Below, one piece after another: positions 27,592-38,533 of a stretch of DNA of 60,974 nt. The stretch comes from an uncultured Collinsella sp. (lineage in GTDB: Bacteria; Actinomycetota; Coriobacteriia; Coriobacteriales; Coriobacteriaceae): assembly GCA_902493515.1 (NCBI GenBank), contig CABUPE010000011.1, positions 1 through 60,974 of the forward strand. Direction: 5' to 3'. Position 1 is the stretch's first letter. Each line of letters opens with the position of its first letter. The position numbers were made by a program, and so were the translations under genes. The notes below the pieces were generated by a model that made no database searches, had not been told where the DNA came from, and saw only the letters and a program-made list of their open reading frames with translations.

Positions 27592-30500
27592 ATGCAGGCA
27601 GATTCCGCTCAGCAGCAGGGCCTTTATCGCCCCGAATTCGACCACGATGCATGTGGCATCGGTGCGCTTGCCGATATCAACGGTGAGCGCCATCACCAGA
27701 TTCTGGACGACGCACTGTCCATTCTGGTCAACTTGGAGCACCGCGGCGGCACAGGACTCGAGAAGAACACCGGCGACGGCGCTGGCATCCTGTTCCAGGT
27801 TCCGCATCACTTTTTCCGTAAAGAGGCTCAAAAGTGCGGCCAGATTCTGCCGGCAGAAGGCGATTATGGCGTGGCCATGCTGTTCTTCCCGCAGGACGAC
27901 AGGGGCGTAGAGGATGCCCGCCGCGTGTTTGAGGAGGGCTGCGCCGAGGCCGGCGTGCCGCTGCTCTTTTGGCGCGAGGTGCCGGTCGACCCGCACGACC
28001 TGGGCGAGACGACCCGCGCCTGCATGCCCACCATCTTGCAGGCTTTCCTGGGCCGCCCCGACGACACGCCCGCCGGCGATGCCTTTGAGCGTCGCCTGTA
28101 CGTGTGCCGTCGCACCATCGAAAAGAAGGCCGACGCCGAGTTTGCCCTGCGCGACAAGATCTTCTACGTGTGCTCTATGAGCTCGCGCACCATCGTGTAC
28201 AAGGGCATGCTGGTCGCCACGCAGATGCGCCGCTTCTTCATCGACCTCAACGACGCCGCCGTCAAGACGGCTGTGGCGCTCGTCCACTCGCGCTACTCCA
28301 CCAACACCACGCCCAGCTGGGAGCGCGCGCACCCCAACCGCTTTATCATCCATAACGGCGAGATCAACACCCTCAAGGGCAACGTCAACTGGATCCGCGC
28401 CCGCGAGCCCAACCTGTACAGCCCTGTGCTGCAGCACGACCTTGAGCGCGTGATGCCTATCATCAACCGCGAGGGTTCCGACTCCGCGATTCTGGACAAC
28501 GTGCTCGAGTTTTTGGTCATGAACGGTCGCCCGCTTACGCGTGCCGCGTCCATGCTGTTGCCCGAGCCGTGGGACCACAACGACAGCCTGAGTGAGGAGC
28601 GCCGCGCCTACGACGCTTACCAGTCCATGCTCATGGAGCCGTGGGATGGCCCGGCGGCCATCGCCTTTACCGACGGTCGCACGCTGGGTGCCGCCCTCGA
28701 CCGTAACGGCCTGCGTCCCGCCCGCTACTATGTGACGCGCGACGGTCGCTTTATGCTGGCAAGCGAGGTGGGCACCATCGAGGTGAGCCCCGAGAACATC
28801 CTGACGAGCGGCTGTCTGGGACCGGGCCAGATGCTCGAGGTCGATTTTGCCCGCGGCCGCGTCATCTACAACGACGAGCTGCGCGCCCGTTACGCCAAGG
28901 AAAAGCCCTATCGCGACTGGATCGCCGAGGAGACGCTGACCGTCGACGCGCTCGATAGGCCTGCCGCGGCAACGCCCGCCGAGGACGCCGAGGTGCCCGC
29001 CGCCGTGCGCATGGCCAAGCTCGGGTATCACTGGGATGATGTTGACGAAGTCGTGCGTCCCATGGCCCAGCAGGGCAAGGCGCCGCTCGCCTCGATGGGT
29101 ATCGATGCGCCGCTGGCCTGCCTGTCCAAGAAGACGCGCTCATTCTTCGACTACTTCTATCAGCTGTTCGCTCAGGTCACGAACCCGCCGATCGACGCCC
29201 TGCGCGAGCATATGGTCACTTCGACCACGCTCTACCTGGGCAACCACGGTAACCTGCTCGAGGACTCCCGTACGGCCTGCCAGCTGGTGCGCCTGGAGCG
29301 TCCGCTGCTGAGCGAGGAGGAGTTCGAGCGTATCTGCGCCATCGACCGCGTGGGCTTTAAGACCCGCCGTTTCCGTGCCGTCTACCGCCGCGATGCCGGC
29401 GAGGGTGCGCTGCAGGCTGCGCTCAAGCAGCTTGCAGAGGACGTTGAGGCCGCGGTTCGCGACGGCGTGAACATCGTGGTGTTGAGCGATCGCGCCGCTG
29501 CGGGCGAGGTGCCCGTACCGTCGCTGCTCGCCGTGGGCTGCGTGCACAACCACCTGATCCGCGCCGGCGTGCGTACCTTTGCCGACATCGTGGTGGAGTG
29601 TGGCGACGCCGTGTCCCCGCACGACTTTGCGGCGCTGGTGGGCTACTCCGCGAGCGGCATCTATCCGTACAACGCGCATGCGTGCATTCGCGACTTGGCG
29701 ACGCACGGCGATCTGGACGTGACAGCTGAGCAGGGCATCGCCAACTACAACAAGGCTGCGACCGCCGGCATCGTCTCCATCATGTCCAAGATGGGCATCT
29801 CCACGGTGCAGAGCTACCACTCCGCGCAGATCTTCGAGGCCGTGGGCTTCACTCCGGAGTTCGTCAACGCGTACTTCGCCGGCACGGTGAGCCGTGTGGG
29901 CGGTATGGGTGTCGAGGACGTCGAGCGCGAGCAGAATGAGCGCTACGACGCCGCGCTCGCTATCCTTAAGAGCCCGGCTCCCGATCAGCTGCCCACGTTG
30001 GGCCTGACCAAGTGGCGCCCGCTCGGCGGCGAGGATCACCTCATCGATCCGCAGACTGTCTACTTGCTGCAGACCGCCTGCTGTGAGGACAGCTACGACA
30101 CCTTTAAGGAGTACAGCGCCCGCCTGCACCGCACCGGCCGTGCTGTGCGCCTGCGTGACCTGCTGGACTTTAATGCCAGCGGTCGCACGCCGGTTTCGCT
30201 CGACGAGGTCGAGCCCGCGCTCAACATCGTCCGCCGCTTTAACACCGGCGCCATGTCGTACGGCTCCATCAGCAAGGAAGCACACGAGTGCATGGCCATC
30301 GCCATGAACCGCCTGCACGGCCGTTCCAACTCGGGCGAGGGCGGCGAGGACCCGCGTCGCGAGACCCCGCTGACTAACGGTGACTCCAAGAACTCCGCCA
30401 TCAAGCAGGTGGCAAGCGCGCGCTTTGGCGTGACGAGCCGCTACCTGTGCAGCGCCTTCGAGATTCAGATCAAGATGGCCCAGGGCGCCAAGCCCGGCGA

Positions 30501-32289
30501 GGGCGGTCACCTGCCCGGCAAGAAGGTCTACCCTTGGATTGCCGAGGTCCGTCAGTCCACACCCGGTATCGGCCTGATCTCGCCTCCGCCGCACCACGAC
30601 ATCTACTCCATCGAGGACCTGGCGGAGCTTATCTTCGATCTTAAGAACGCCAACCCCGGCGCACGCGTGTCGGTCAAGCTGGTCAGCGAGGCCGGCGTTG
30701 GCACCATCGCCACCGGTGTGGCCAAGGGTGCCGCCGACAAGATCTTGATCAGCGGCCACAACGGCGGCTCCGGTGCTGCGGCGCGCGATTCGATCTGGCA
30801 CGCCGGTCTGCCGCTGGAGCTTGGCCTTGTCGAGGCTCAACAGACGTTGCTGCAAAACGGCCTGCGCTCGCGCGTGGTACTCGAGGCCGACGGCAAGCTC
30901 ATGGACGGCACCGACGTCGCCGTCGCCTGCCTGCTGGGTGCCGAGGAGTTTGGCTTTGCGACCATGCCGCTCATCTCCATGGGCTGCCTTATGCAGCGCG
31001 ACTGCCAGCAGGATACCTGCCCGGCCGGCATCGCCACGCAAAACTGCCGCCTGCGTCGCGGCTTCCGCGGCAAGCCCGAGCACGTCGAACACTTTATGCT
31101 CTTTGTTGCCGAGCAGCTGCGCGAGGTCATGGCGAGCCTGGGCTTCCGCACCGTCGACGAGATGGTCGGCCATCCCGAGTGCTTGCGCCAGATTGAGGTC
31201 CCGGGCAACCGCAAGGCCAACCTGCTCGATCTGTCGCCCGTGCTGGCGAGCGCGACCTGCGAGTTCGGTGCCCACATCCCGGGTGCCGACGGTCGTCACT
31301 TCCTGCCGCAGATGGCTGCGGACAGTGAGCTCGACAAGACGCTCGACTCCACGTTGTTTGTGCCCTATACGGCCGATGCCCGTGCGCACCTGCGTCCGAT
31401 TCGCTTCCGCGCCGATATCGCCAACGTCAACCGTTGCGTGGGCACCATCTTGGGCAACGCGGTGACCAAGGCGCATCCCGAGGGTCTGCCCGCCGGCTCC
31501 ATCACCATCGATTGCGATGGTTCGGCCGGTCAGAGCTTTGGCGCCTTTCTGCCGCGCGGCATTACGCTCAACGTGTGCGGCGACGCCAACGACTACTTTG
31601 GCAAGGGCCTTTCGGGCGGCGAGGTGTCGGTGCGCCCCAACCCGCATGCGACCTACAAGTTCGACGAGAACATCATCGTGGGCAACGTTGCGTTCTTTGG
31701 CGCTACGAGTGGCCGCGGCTTCATTAACGGCCTGGCCGGCCAGCGCTTTGGCGTACGCAACTCCGGTGCCACGGTGGTGGTCGAGGGCTGCGGCAACCAT
31801 GGCTGCGAGTACATGACGGGAGGTCTGGCGCTCATCCTGGGCGAGGTCGGGCAGAACTTCGCCGCCGGCATGACGGGCGGCGTGGCTTACGTCTTTGACC
31901 AGTACGGCACGCTCGATGCCCGTGTGAACCACGAGAGCGTTGAGCTTAAAGCCCCGACGGCCGGTGAGCTTGCGCAGATTCGTGCGCTCATCCAGGAGCA
32001 CGTGGACGCGACGCAGAGCCCGCGCGGTATTAAGCTGCTCTACAGCTTTGAGACGATGAGCAAGCACTTTGTGAAGGTCATTCCAACCGAGTACGAGCGC
32101 GTGCTGGCGATTGTCGCCGCCGCCGAGGCCGTGGGCAAGACGCATGCGCAGGCCGAGGAGCTGGCGTTTGACATTGTGACCGGCCGCGCGAGTGCCGCGG
32201 ATGTCGCTCGCTTTGATGTGGCGGGTGGTGTCGCTGGCGCTGCGCCCGCCACCGCCAGCTCTGTTGCTTCGACCAAGAAGGAGGCGTAA
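27592..32289 (+). CDS. gltB: Glutamate synthase, large subunit
   Basis: Makes two glutamates from glutamine and 2-oxoglutarate, using electrons from the small subunit. The product is 1565 residues. The class II glutaminase nucleophile is Cys21 in EFDHDACGIG; a 20-residue propeptide would be removed. The FMN/synthase domain and the 3Fe-4S site follow (GCLMQRDCQQDTCPAGIATQ). The C-terminal glycine-rich beta-helix contains VVEGCGNHGCEYMTGG and ALILGEVGQNFAAGMTGG. GGGGAGG lies 6-7 bases before the ATG. A GTTTCGAAAC palindrome near 27505-27514 and a 57-bp repeat lie upstream. gltD starts 5 bases after the stop. Confidence 0.97.
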   Translation: MQADSAQQQGLYRPEFDHDACGIGALADINGERHHQILDDALSILVNLEHRGGTGLEKNTGDGAGILFQVPHHFFRKEAQKCGQILPAEGDYGVAMLFFPQDDRGVEDARRVFEEGCAEAGVPLLFWREVPVDPHDLGETTRACMPTILQAFLGRPDDTPAGDAFERRLYVCRRTIEKKADAEFALRDKIFYVCSMSSRTIVYKGMLVATQMRRFFIDLNDAAVKTAVALVHSRYSTNTTPSWERAHPNRFIIHNGEINTLKGNVNWIRAREPNLYSPVLQHDLERVMPIINREGSDSAILDNVLEFLVMNGRPLTRAASMLLPEPWDHNDSLSEERRAYDAYQSMLMEPWDGPAAIAFTDGRTLGAALDRNGLRPARYYVTRDGRFMLASEVGTIEVSPENILTSGCLGPGQMLEVDFARGRVIYNDELRARYAKEKPYRDWIAEETLTVDALDRPAAATPAEDAEVPAAVRMAKLGYHWDDVDEVVRPMAQQGKAPLASMGIDAPLACLSKKTRSFFDYFYQLFAQVTNPPIDALREHMVTSTTLYLGNHGNLLEDSRTACQLVRLERPLLSEEEFERICAIDRVGFKTRRFRAVYRRDAGEGALQAALKQLAEDVEAAVRDGVNIVVLSDRAAAGEVPVPSLLAVGCVHNHLIRAGVRTFADIVVECGDAVSPHDFAALVGYSASGIYPYNAHACIRDLATHGDLDVTAEQGIANYNKAATAGIVSIMSKMGISTVQSYHSAQIFEAVGFTPEFVNAYFAGTVSRVGGMGVEDVEREQNERYDAALAILKSPAPDQLPTLGLTKWRPLGGEDHLIDPQTVYLLQTACCEDSYDTFKEYSARLHRTGRAVRLRDLLDFNASGRTPVSLDEVEPALNIVRRFNTGAMSYGSISKEAHECMAIAMNRLHGRSNSGEGGEDPRRETPLTNGDSKNSAIKQVASARFGVTSRYLCSAFEIQIKMAQGAKPGEGGHLPGKKVYPWIAEVRQSTPGIGLISPPPHHDIYSIEDLAELIFDLKNANPGARVSVKLVSEAGVGTIATGVAKGAADKILISGHNGGSGAAARDSIWHAGLPLELGLVEAQQTLLQNGLRSRVVLEADGKLMDGTDVAVACLLGAEEFGFATMPLISMGCLMQRDCQQDTCPAGIATQNCRLRRGFRGKPEHVEHFMLFVAEQLREVMASLGFRTVDEMVGHPECLRQIEVPGNRKANLLDLSPVLASATCEFGAHIPGADGRHFLPQMAADSELDKTLDSTLFVPYTADARAHLRPIRFRADIANVNRCVGTILGNAVTKAHPEGLPAGSITIDCDGSAGQSFGAFLPRGITLNVCGDANDYFGKGLSGGEVSVRPNPHATYKFDENIIVGNVAFFGATSGRGFINGLAGQRFGVRNSGATVVVEGCGNHGCEYMTGGLALILGEVGQNFAAGMTGGVAYVFDQYGTLDARVNHESVELKAPTAGELAQIRALIQEHVDATQSPRGIKLLYSFETMSKHFVKVIPTEYERVLAIVAAAEAVGKTHAQAEELAFDIVTGRASAADVARFDVAGGVAGAAPATASSVASTKKEA

Positions 32290-32294
32290 GTGCC

Positions 32295-33776
<1,482 letters not shown>

Positions 33777-33807
33777 GGCGGCTGTTCACAATTGAATCGT
33801 CAAGGGC

Positions 33808-33890
33808 TGTCCCCAACTGCCGGCACATAAGGAACGTCCCCAAGTGCCGGCATGCTGGGGACGTTCCTTTTGGGTCGGCATTCGGGGACA
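33808..33890 (+). terminator. Nested dyad and terminator after gltD
   Basis: The core stem AAGGAACGTCCCCA / TGGGGACGTTCCTT (33829-33842, 33856-33869) is perfect and followed by TTTT when the last pairs open. An outer dyad (TGTCCCC at 33808, GGGGACA at 33884) with repeated TGCCGGC/GTCGGCA encloses it. It may be both terminator and repeat element. Confidence 0.6.
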
Positions 33891-34192
33891 CTTCTTGCGG
33901 GTTTGCGACCGATTTGTTCGTTTGTCGACGCGCGAGTGTCCATTCGGCGTCTTTTTGAGCTGTGGTCACCTGTTGTTTCTGTGGTGGCTGTGGGCATATG
34001 GCTCAAAAGGGCGGGTTGGCCGTCTATGTTTACCTGCGGTTTTATTGCGGTGCGCATTTTCGGTCAAGCATCCCGTCAAGTGTTTGGTCAGCAGTTGGTT
34101 TGCAGCCGGAGGCCTATTTTGTCCGTGCTGACAGTGGCTGCCCACCCTCCTCGTAAGCTCAAATTGAGGTTCATCGGTTTGAGGAGGATGCC
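33891..34192. other. Intergenic region without a supported gene
   Basis: Overlapping short open frames on the plus strand start inside the preceding dyad and have no ribosome-binding sites or protein-like composition. Base composition is more A+T-rich than the flanking genes. The only clear signal is GAGGAGG just before the next start at 34193. Confidence 0.4.
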
Positions 34193-34900
34193 GTGACTGA
34201 CCACGTTTTAGACCGAGCGCATCTGGCCGAAGCCGTTGGCAACGATATTGCCGACATGGCCCATTTTTGGATGCTGCGGAAGTTTCAGTTTTTGGAGCCG
34301 GCGCGCGAGCAGTTCGAGATCATTGTCGACCCGTGGCTCGGCTATTGCACCGAGCCTTCCCAAAACGAAATCATGGCCTACAACATGGCATTTACCGATT
34401 GGCTGCTCTTCGAGCGCCCCTATCGCCATGGCAAGACGCTGCTCGAGCTGTATGTTGATGAGCCGCCGGCATCGCTTTCGCCTGCCTCGCTCAAGCGGCT
34501 CGAGCAGGTATGCGACACGCAGTATTTCTCGCGCTTTGGCATTTTGGACAAGGATCCTGCGACTGGTATGGTCGCGCTGAAGGACACACGCACCGACCGT
34601 CGCTTTGACGTCTACGATCCGCATATCGTGCAAAAGGAGCATTGGAGCGACGGAGCGATTGCGGTGCGCCTCGCCTGCGTCGACGATGTCTGGCTGACGG
34701 CGGGACAACTCTATCTGTATGACATCGCACGCCTGAGTGACACGGCGGTCGATGGGCCTGGTGCGGTGCATCCGGAGGACCTGCAGGATGGCTTTGACAC
34801 CTCGTGCATCAGTTTCTTCTTGCGTCTGGTCCGCGACATCATGGGCGCCCAGGGGCGGTACGTAAAGTCGCTCAACATCTACGAGCAGGAGTGGGAGTAG
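34193..34900 (+). CDS. Conserved-looking protein of unknown function
   Basis: 235 residues, soluble and acidic, from a GTG with GAGGAGG upstream. No signal peptide or membrane segment. Recognisable features are few: an aromatic-rich N-terminal half (HFWMLRKFQFLEPAREQFEI, then YNMAFTDWLLFERPYRHGKT) and an acidic end (SLNIYEQEWE). I do not recognise a family. Codon use resembles the surrounding genes, so it is probably a resident gene. It lies directly upstream of a pair of 57-bp dyad elements. Confidence 0.7.
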   Translation: MTDHVLDRAHLAEAVGNDIADMAHFWMLRKFQFLEPAREQFEIIVDPWLGYCTEPSQNEIMAYNMAFTDWLLFERPYRHGKTLLELYVDEPPASLSPASLKRLEQVCDTQYFSRFGILDKDPATGMVALKDTRTDRRFDVYDPHIVQKEHWSDGAIAVRLACVDDVWLTAGQLYLYDIARLSDTAVDGPGAVHPEDLQDGFDTSCISFFLRLVRDIMGAQGRYVKSLNIYEQEWE

Positions 34901-34936
34901 GGGATGTGACTGGCGTCGCCCTGCTGCCCTGACTTT

Positions 34937-35073
34937 GTCTCAATCTGTAACGTTTGGCGGCTGTTTGGGCCCGTAACTGTTACAGATTGAGACGGAAGGT
35001 TGGCGGCTGCCGAAAGATCTTGTTCTGTAACAACTAGAGGCTCAAAGACTGTCTTCCTGTTACAGATCAAGAC
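34937..35073. repeat. Tandem pair of 57-bp dyad elements (80-bp period), left of nuclease gene
   Basis: Element 1 (34937-34993): arms GTCTCAATCTGTAAC / GTTACAGATTGAGAC. Element 2 (35017-35073): arms ATCTTGTTCTGTAAC / GTTACAGATCAAGAC. Both have exactly 27 bases between arms and start 80 bp apart. Their right end lies 20 bases before the start of the nuclease-like gene. Confidence 0.9.
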
Positions 35074-35093
35074 ATTTGTCAGCGGAGGCAACG

Positions 35094-36170
35094 GTGACGA
35101 TGGTCCATTTGTCTGACGTGGTGGTGATGAAAGTGCCTAATACCGTTCTCAAACACAAACATGCGACTCGCAACACGTTGGCGCGGAATAGGATGCTCGC
35201 GCGGCTCGCGGAGACGGCCAAGCAAGGTGCGCTGCTCGCAACGCATGACAATACCGAGCTCATGTGGCTGCGACGCCATGTTGGAACCGACGATATCGCG
35301 GAGCCCGAGCCGTACCTGTTCTGTTTTCAGCATGATTGGGATGCATTGACGCCGGCGGAGCGAGCGCTGAGGACTATCAAAGGGCTTGCGAAATTTCATC
35401 CCGATTGGGCGTTTTGGGGATATGACGCCGCGCTGATATGGGGTCTGGAGGTGCCGAATGATCTGCTCGGGCCGCGTTTCCTTGTTAAGACTTGCTGTTC
35501 GGTGACGTTGAGCGGCGGGTGCAGGTTGTTGCGTCCGCAGATTGCGGGCGCGCTCGAGCGCGTCGACGGCGTGCGGGTGACGTCGTTTTGGCGCACGGCG
35601 GAGGATTGCTTGCTGCGTGCGCCGTTCTCCTACGGGTTGGCGATTGCCGATTCTGCACTGCGGGTGAAAGACGTATCACGTGGGGATTTGTGCGAGCGCC
35701 TCCGCGCCGATTGCGAGGGCAGGCGAGGGTATCGCAGGGCACAGGCGATTGCGTCGTATGCGGACGGGCTGTCCGAAAACGGCGGCGAGTCTCGGTTCCG
35801 AGCGTTCTTTATTGCGTACGGCTTTCCGGTTCCGGAGCTGCAGGTGGAGTTTCGCGACCCGCTCGATCCGAGCCAGGTGTTTCGCGTCGACTTTTTTTGG
35901 CGGCTCGAGGAGGGAACGTGCGTGATTGGCGAGCTGGACGGTAAGGGGAAGTACACCCTGCAGAGCGGCGAGGCCCGGGAGCCGGTCGACCCATTCGTGG
36001 CAGAGCGTCAGCGGGAATCTCATCTGACAATGCTCGGGCACAAGGTGCTTCGATTTACGTTTGATGAGCTCAAGAATCCGGGGAAGCTGGTTGAGAAGAT
36101 GAGGCTGGCGGGTATTCCGCGACGGCCCGATTTGGCTGAGGAGTGGAGACGTCGGTGGTATGGGCGCTGA
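35094..36170 (+). CDS. DUF559/Vsr-like nuclease-domain protein
   Basis: About 358 residues from a GTG at 35094 (GGAGG 5-6 bases upstream; the ATG at 35100 is an alternative). The first 230 residues resemble AbiEi-type or Cya-phage-type DNA-binding antitoxin proteins only weakly. The C-terminal 120 residues fit DUF559, a Vsr/PD-(D/E)XK-like fold. They contain GESRFRAFFIAYGFPVPELQ, then FRVDFFW, VIGELDGKGKY and HLTMLGHKVLRFTFDEL. The E...D...E-x-D-x-K spacing suggests an intact metal site. Related two-part proteins are common in Actinobacteria with no assigned role. It is bracketed by tandem pairs of the 57-bp element. It ends in TGA, rare in this window. Confidence 0.65.
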   Translation: MTMVHLSDVVVMKVPNTVLKHKHATRNTLARNRMLARLAETAKQGALLATHDNTELMWLRRHVGTDDIAEPEPYLFCFQHDWDALTPAERALRTIKGLAKFHPDWAFWGYDAALIWGLEVPNDLLGPRFLVKTCCSVTLSGGCRLLRPQIAGALERVDGVRVTSFWRTAEDCLLRAPFSYGLAIADSALRVKDVSRGDLCERLRADCEGRRGYRRAQAIASYADGLSENGGESRFRAFFIAYGFPVPELQVEFRDPLDPSQVFRVDFFWRLEEGTCVIGELDGKGKYTLQSGEAREPVDPFVAERQRESHLTMLGHKVLRFTFDELKNPGKLVEKMRLAGIPRRPDLAEEWRRRWYGR

Positions 36171-36178
36171 GAGGTTTT

Positions 36179-36316
36179 GTCTTGATCTGTAACGTTTAGA
36201 AGTTGTTTGAGTTCGTAATTGTTACAGATCGAGACAAACCGGTGAAACGTCGACCGAATGTCTCGATCTGTAACATCAAGGGGCCCAACAACCCTGTATC
36301 TGTTACAGATCGAGAT
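36179..36316. repeat. Tandem pair of 57-bp dyad elements (81-bp period), right of nuclease gene
   Basis: Element 1 (36179-36235): arms GTCTTGATCTGTAAC / GTTACAGATCGAGAC. Element 2 (36260-36316): arms GTCTCGATCTGTAAC / GTTACAGATCGAGAT. Centres are 27 bases. The 24-base linker contains GTCGACCG at 36249-36256, three bases before element 2. The pair starts 9 bases after the nuclease-like gene stops. Confidence 0.9.
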
Positions 36317-36465
36317 ATTTCCCTGGTGTCGCTGGGGTGGGACTGCAGCATATTCCGTCTCCCACATCCCCTCTTCCCTCCGTTAACCGATGCGTCTGCA
36401 GCAATCCAGCGGGACTAGGTGATAATGGACAAATGTTCAAGTTAATCGTGAGGGAGGAGCTCGAT

Positions 36466-37836
36466 ATGGCGTCTGCCGATCGTTCCACGTTGTTTATCAA
36501 TGCGACCATTCTGGATGGCTCGGAGCATATGGAGCCGCAACCCGATATGGCCGTGACTGTTGAGCGCGGCGTCATCACCTGGATGGGGCCGAGTGCTGTG
36601 GCGCAGGCGCCCGCGGGTGCCGAGGTTATCGACCTGGGCGGTGCGTATCTCATGCCCGGTCTCATCAATATGCACGTGCACCTGTGCGGCTCGGGCAAGC
36701 CTGTCTCGGCCGGCGATGCGGGCGCGCTGATGAAGAAGCTCGATAATCCCGTGGGGCGCGCCATCGTGCGCCATATTCTTAAGGGCAGCGCCCAACAACA
36801 ACTGGCAAGTGGCGTGACCACGGTGCGCGGCGCGGGCGATCCGCTGTTTGCCGATCTGGCCGTGCGCGATGCTATCGATGCCGGCAAGTATCAAGGTCCT
36901 CGCCTGGTGGCGCCGGGAACGGGCGTCACGGTGCCGGGCGGCCATGGTGCGGGCTTGTTCGCCCAGGTGGCCAACAGTCCCGCCGAGGCAGCCGAACAGG
37001 TGCGCGACCTGTATGCGCGTGGTGCCGACGTCATTAAGCTGTTCGTGACGGGCGGCGTGTTCGACGCTACCGAGGTGGGCGAGCCGGGCGTGCTGCGCAT
37101 GCCGGTCGAGGTTGCCGCGGCGGCGTGCAAGGCTGCGCACGAGGTGAGTCTGCCGGTTATGGCCCATGTCGAGAGTACCGAGGGCGTGAAGGCCGCGCTT
37201 GAGGCCGGCGTTGACACGATTGAGCACGGCGCTCCGTTGACGCCCGAGATTCTGGAGCTGTACCGTGGCGCCGCGGGCACGCAACTCGAGGGGCGTGCGC
37301 CCAGTGTTACCTGCACTATCAGCCCGGCGCTGCCGTTTGTATTGCTCGACCCGAAAAAGACCCATTCGACCGATACGCAAAAGAAGAACGGCGATATCGT
37401 GTGCTCGGGCATTATCGAGAGCGCCCGTGCCGCACTGGAAGCTGGCGTTAAGGTGGGCCTGGGTACGGACTCGAGCTGCCCGTTCGTGACGCAGTACGAC
37501 ATGTGGCGTGAGGTGGCCTATTTTGCCAAGTATGTCGGCGTGAGCAACGCCTTCGCACTGCATACGGCTACGCAAGTCAACGCCGAGCTGCTGGGGCTGG
37601 ACGGCGAGACTGGCACGATCGAGTGCGGCAAGGCCGCCGATATCTTGGTGACGCGCGAGAACCCGCTCGATGACCTGTGCGCTCTGCGTGAGCCGATGCA
37701 CGTGATGTGCCGTGGCGATCTGGTGCGCAAGCTCAAGGTCAAGCGTATCCCCGAGGTTGACGCGGAGCTCGATGCGATTATGGACATGCCGGCAGAGGCG
37801 CTGGCTGAGGAGCTTGCCCGCGATGGCGTAGCGTAA
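36466..37836 (+). CDS. Metal-dependent amidohydrolase (imidazolonepropionase-like)
   Basis: 456 residues of the amidohydrolase superfamily. Metal ligands are visible: HVH in LMPGLINMHVHLCGSG, the Lys of DVIKLFVTGG, His in VMAHVES and TIEHGAPL, and Asp in VGLGTDSSCPF. LLGLDGETGTIECGKAADIL is the standard C-terminal signature. It probably hydrolyses a cyclic amide or a dipeptide-like compound in the cytoplasm; the exact substrate cannot be read. ATG at 36466 is chosen because GAGGGAGGAG lies 7 bases upstream. Confidence 0.88.
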   Translation: MASADRSTLFINATILDGSEHMEPQPDMAVTVERGVITWMGPSAVAQAPAGAEVIDLGGAYLMPGLINMHVHLCGSGKPVSAGDAGALMKKLDNPVGRAIVRHILKGSAQQQLASGVTTVRGAGDPLFADLAVRDAIDAGKYQGPRLVAPGTGVTVPGGHGAGLFAQVANSPAEAAEQVRDLYARGADVIKLFVTGGVFDATEVGEPGVLRMPVEVAAAACKAAHEVSLPVMAHVESTEGVKAALEAGVDTIEHGAPLTPEILELYRGAAGTQLEGRAPSVTCTISPALPFVLLDPKKTHSTDTQKKNGDIVCSGIIESARAALEAGVKVGLGTDSSCPFVTQYDMWREVAYFAKYVGVSNAFALHTATQVNAELLGLDGETGTIECGKAADILVTRENPLDDLCALREPMHVMCRGDLVRKLKVKRIPEVDAELDAIMDMPAEALAEELARDGVA

Positions 37837-37887
37837 GCGCTGGTGTGACAGGGGACAGCCGGCTCGTCGAATCTTGCCGCCATATGC

Positions 37888-37928
37888 AAAAAGCCGAGGT
37901 CTCAACGCGAGGCCTCGGCTTTTATTTT
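37888..37928. terminator. Bidirectional terminator
   Basis: AAAAAGCCGAGG and CCTCGGCTTTTATTTT form a stem with A-rich and T-rich flanks, suited to terminate the amidohydrolase (+) and the facing membrane protein gene (-). Confidence 0.85.
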
Positions 37929-37945
37929 GTCCTATGGTGTAGCGG

Positions 37946-38419
37946 CTAGGAGCGCGTCTCCATCTTGGCGTGGCACTTGGGGCAGGTGACGCGGATCTTG
38001 CCCTTGCCCTTGGGGACGGACAGCATCTGGCCGCAGTTGGGGCACTTGAGGTAGGCCGTGGTCTTGCGACCCTTCCACATCTTCTTGGCCGTTCGCTTGG
38101 CGCGCTCAAAGTCCTCCTTGCTGGTACCAGCGGCACGCGAAGCGTTTGCGGCCGCAGTCCCGCCGCCCAAGCTAGCGACGAACTTGCCTAGGCCGGGGAC
38201 GTTTGCGGTCGCCGTAACAAAGGCGTCGTTCTCCTTGCGGCGTGCGTCGATGTTTTTGGACAGGCCGCGCAGCACGCCAATCACGATAACGGCGATGGCG
38301 ATCCAGCTGAGCCACTGAATACGGGCCATCGATCCGATCATCGCGATGACGATTCCAGCAAAGCCCATCACGATGGTGAGCTCGTCGGCGCCGTTGCGAC
38401 CCTTCATAAAGTCATTCAT
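37946..38419 (-). CDS. Two-helix membrane protein with zinc-ribbon
   Basis: 157 residues. Two membrane helices near residues 15-50 (IVMGFAGIVIAMIGSMARI, WLSWIAIAVIVIGVLRG) are followed by a charged linker and a C-terminal zinc ribbon with two CPxC knuckles (LKCPNCGQMLSVPKGKGKIR, TCPKCHAKM). The ribbon faces the cytoplasm if the N-terminus is inside. Similar small proteins with membrane helices and a terminal ribbon are common in Firmicutes and Coriobacteria; function is unknown. AAGGCAG precedes the ATG. Confidence 0.75.
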   Translation of the reverse strand: MNDFMKGRNGADELTIVMGFAGIVIAMIGSMARIQWLSWIAIAVIVIGVLRGLSKNIDARRKENDAFVTATANVPGLGKFVASLGGGTAAANASRAAGTSKEDFERAKRTAKKMWKGRKTTAYLKCPNCGQMLSVPKGKGKIRVTCPKCHAKMETRS

Positions 38420-38471
38420 GCAGAACTGCCTTTCATTTCGCTGTGCTGCACGCTTTTATACCCCTTTTGGT

Positions 38472-38528
38472 GCATTGGGGACAGGTTAATCTGCACCAAG
38501 GTGGTGCAAACGTACCTGTCCCCAATGC
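38472..38528. repeat. Nested dyad, 15-bp arms
   Basis: GCATTGGGGACAGGT (38472-38486) and ACCTGTCCCCAATGC (38514-38528) are perfect inverted copies. The inner TGCACCAAGGTGGTGCA is itself a palindrome. The element ends 6 bases before the csoR stop codon and may act as terminator for the copper operon. Confidence 0.75.
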
Positions 38529-38533
38529 CCCAA

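Noticed and set aside
33844..34196. Short plus-strand frames between gltD and the next gene
   Set aside because: They start within a dyad, lack ribosome-binding sites and show no coding pattern.
34937..36316. CRISPR-like array in the repeated elements
   Set aside because: Repeats are dyads in pairs, not direct repeats with unique spacers in series, and no cas gene is near.
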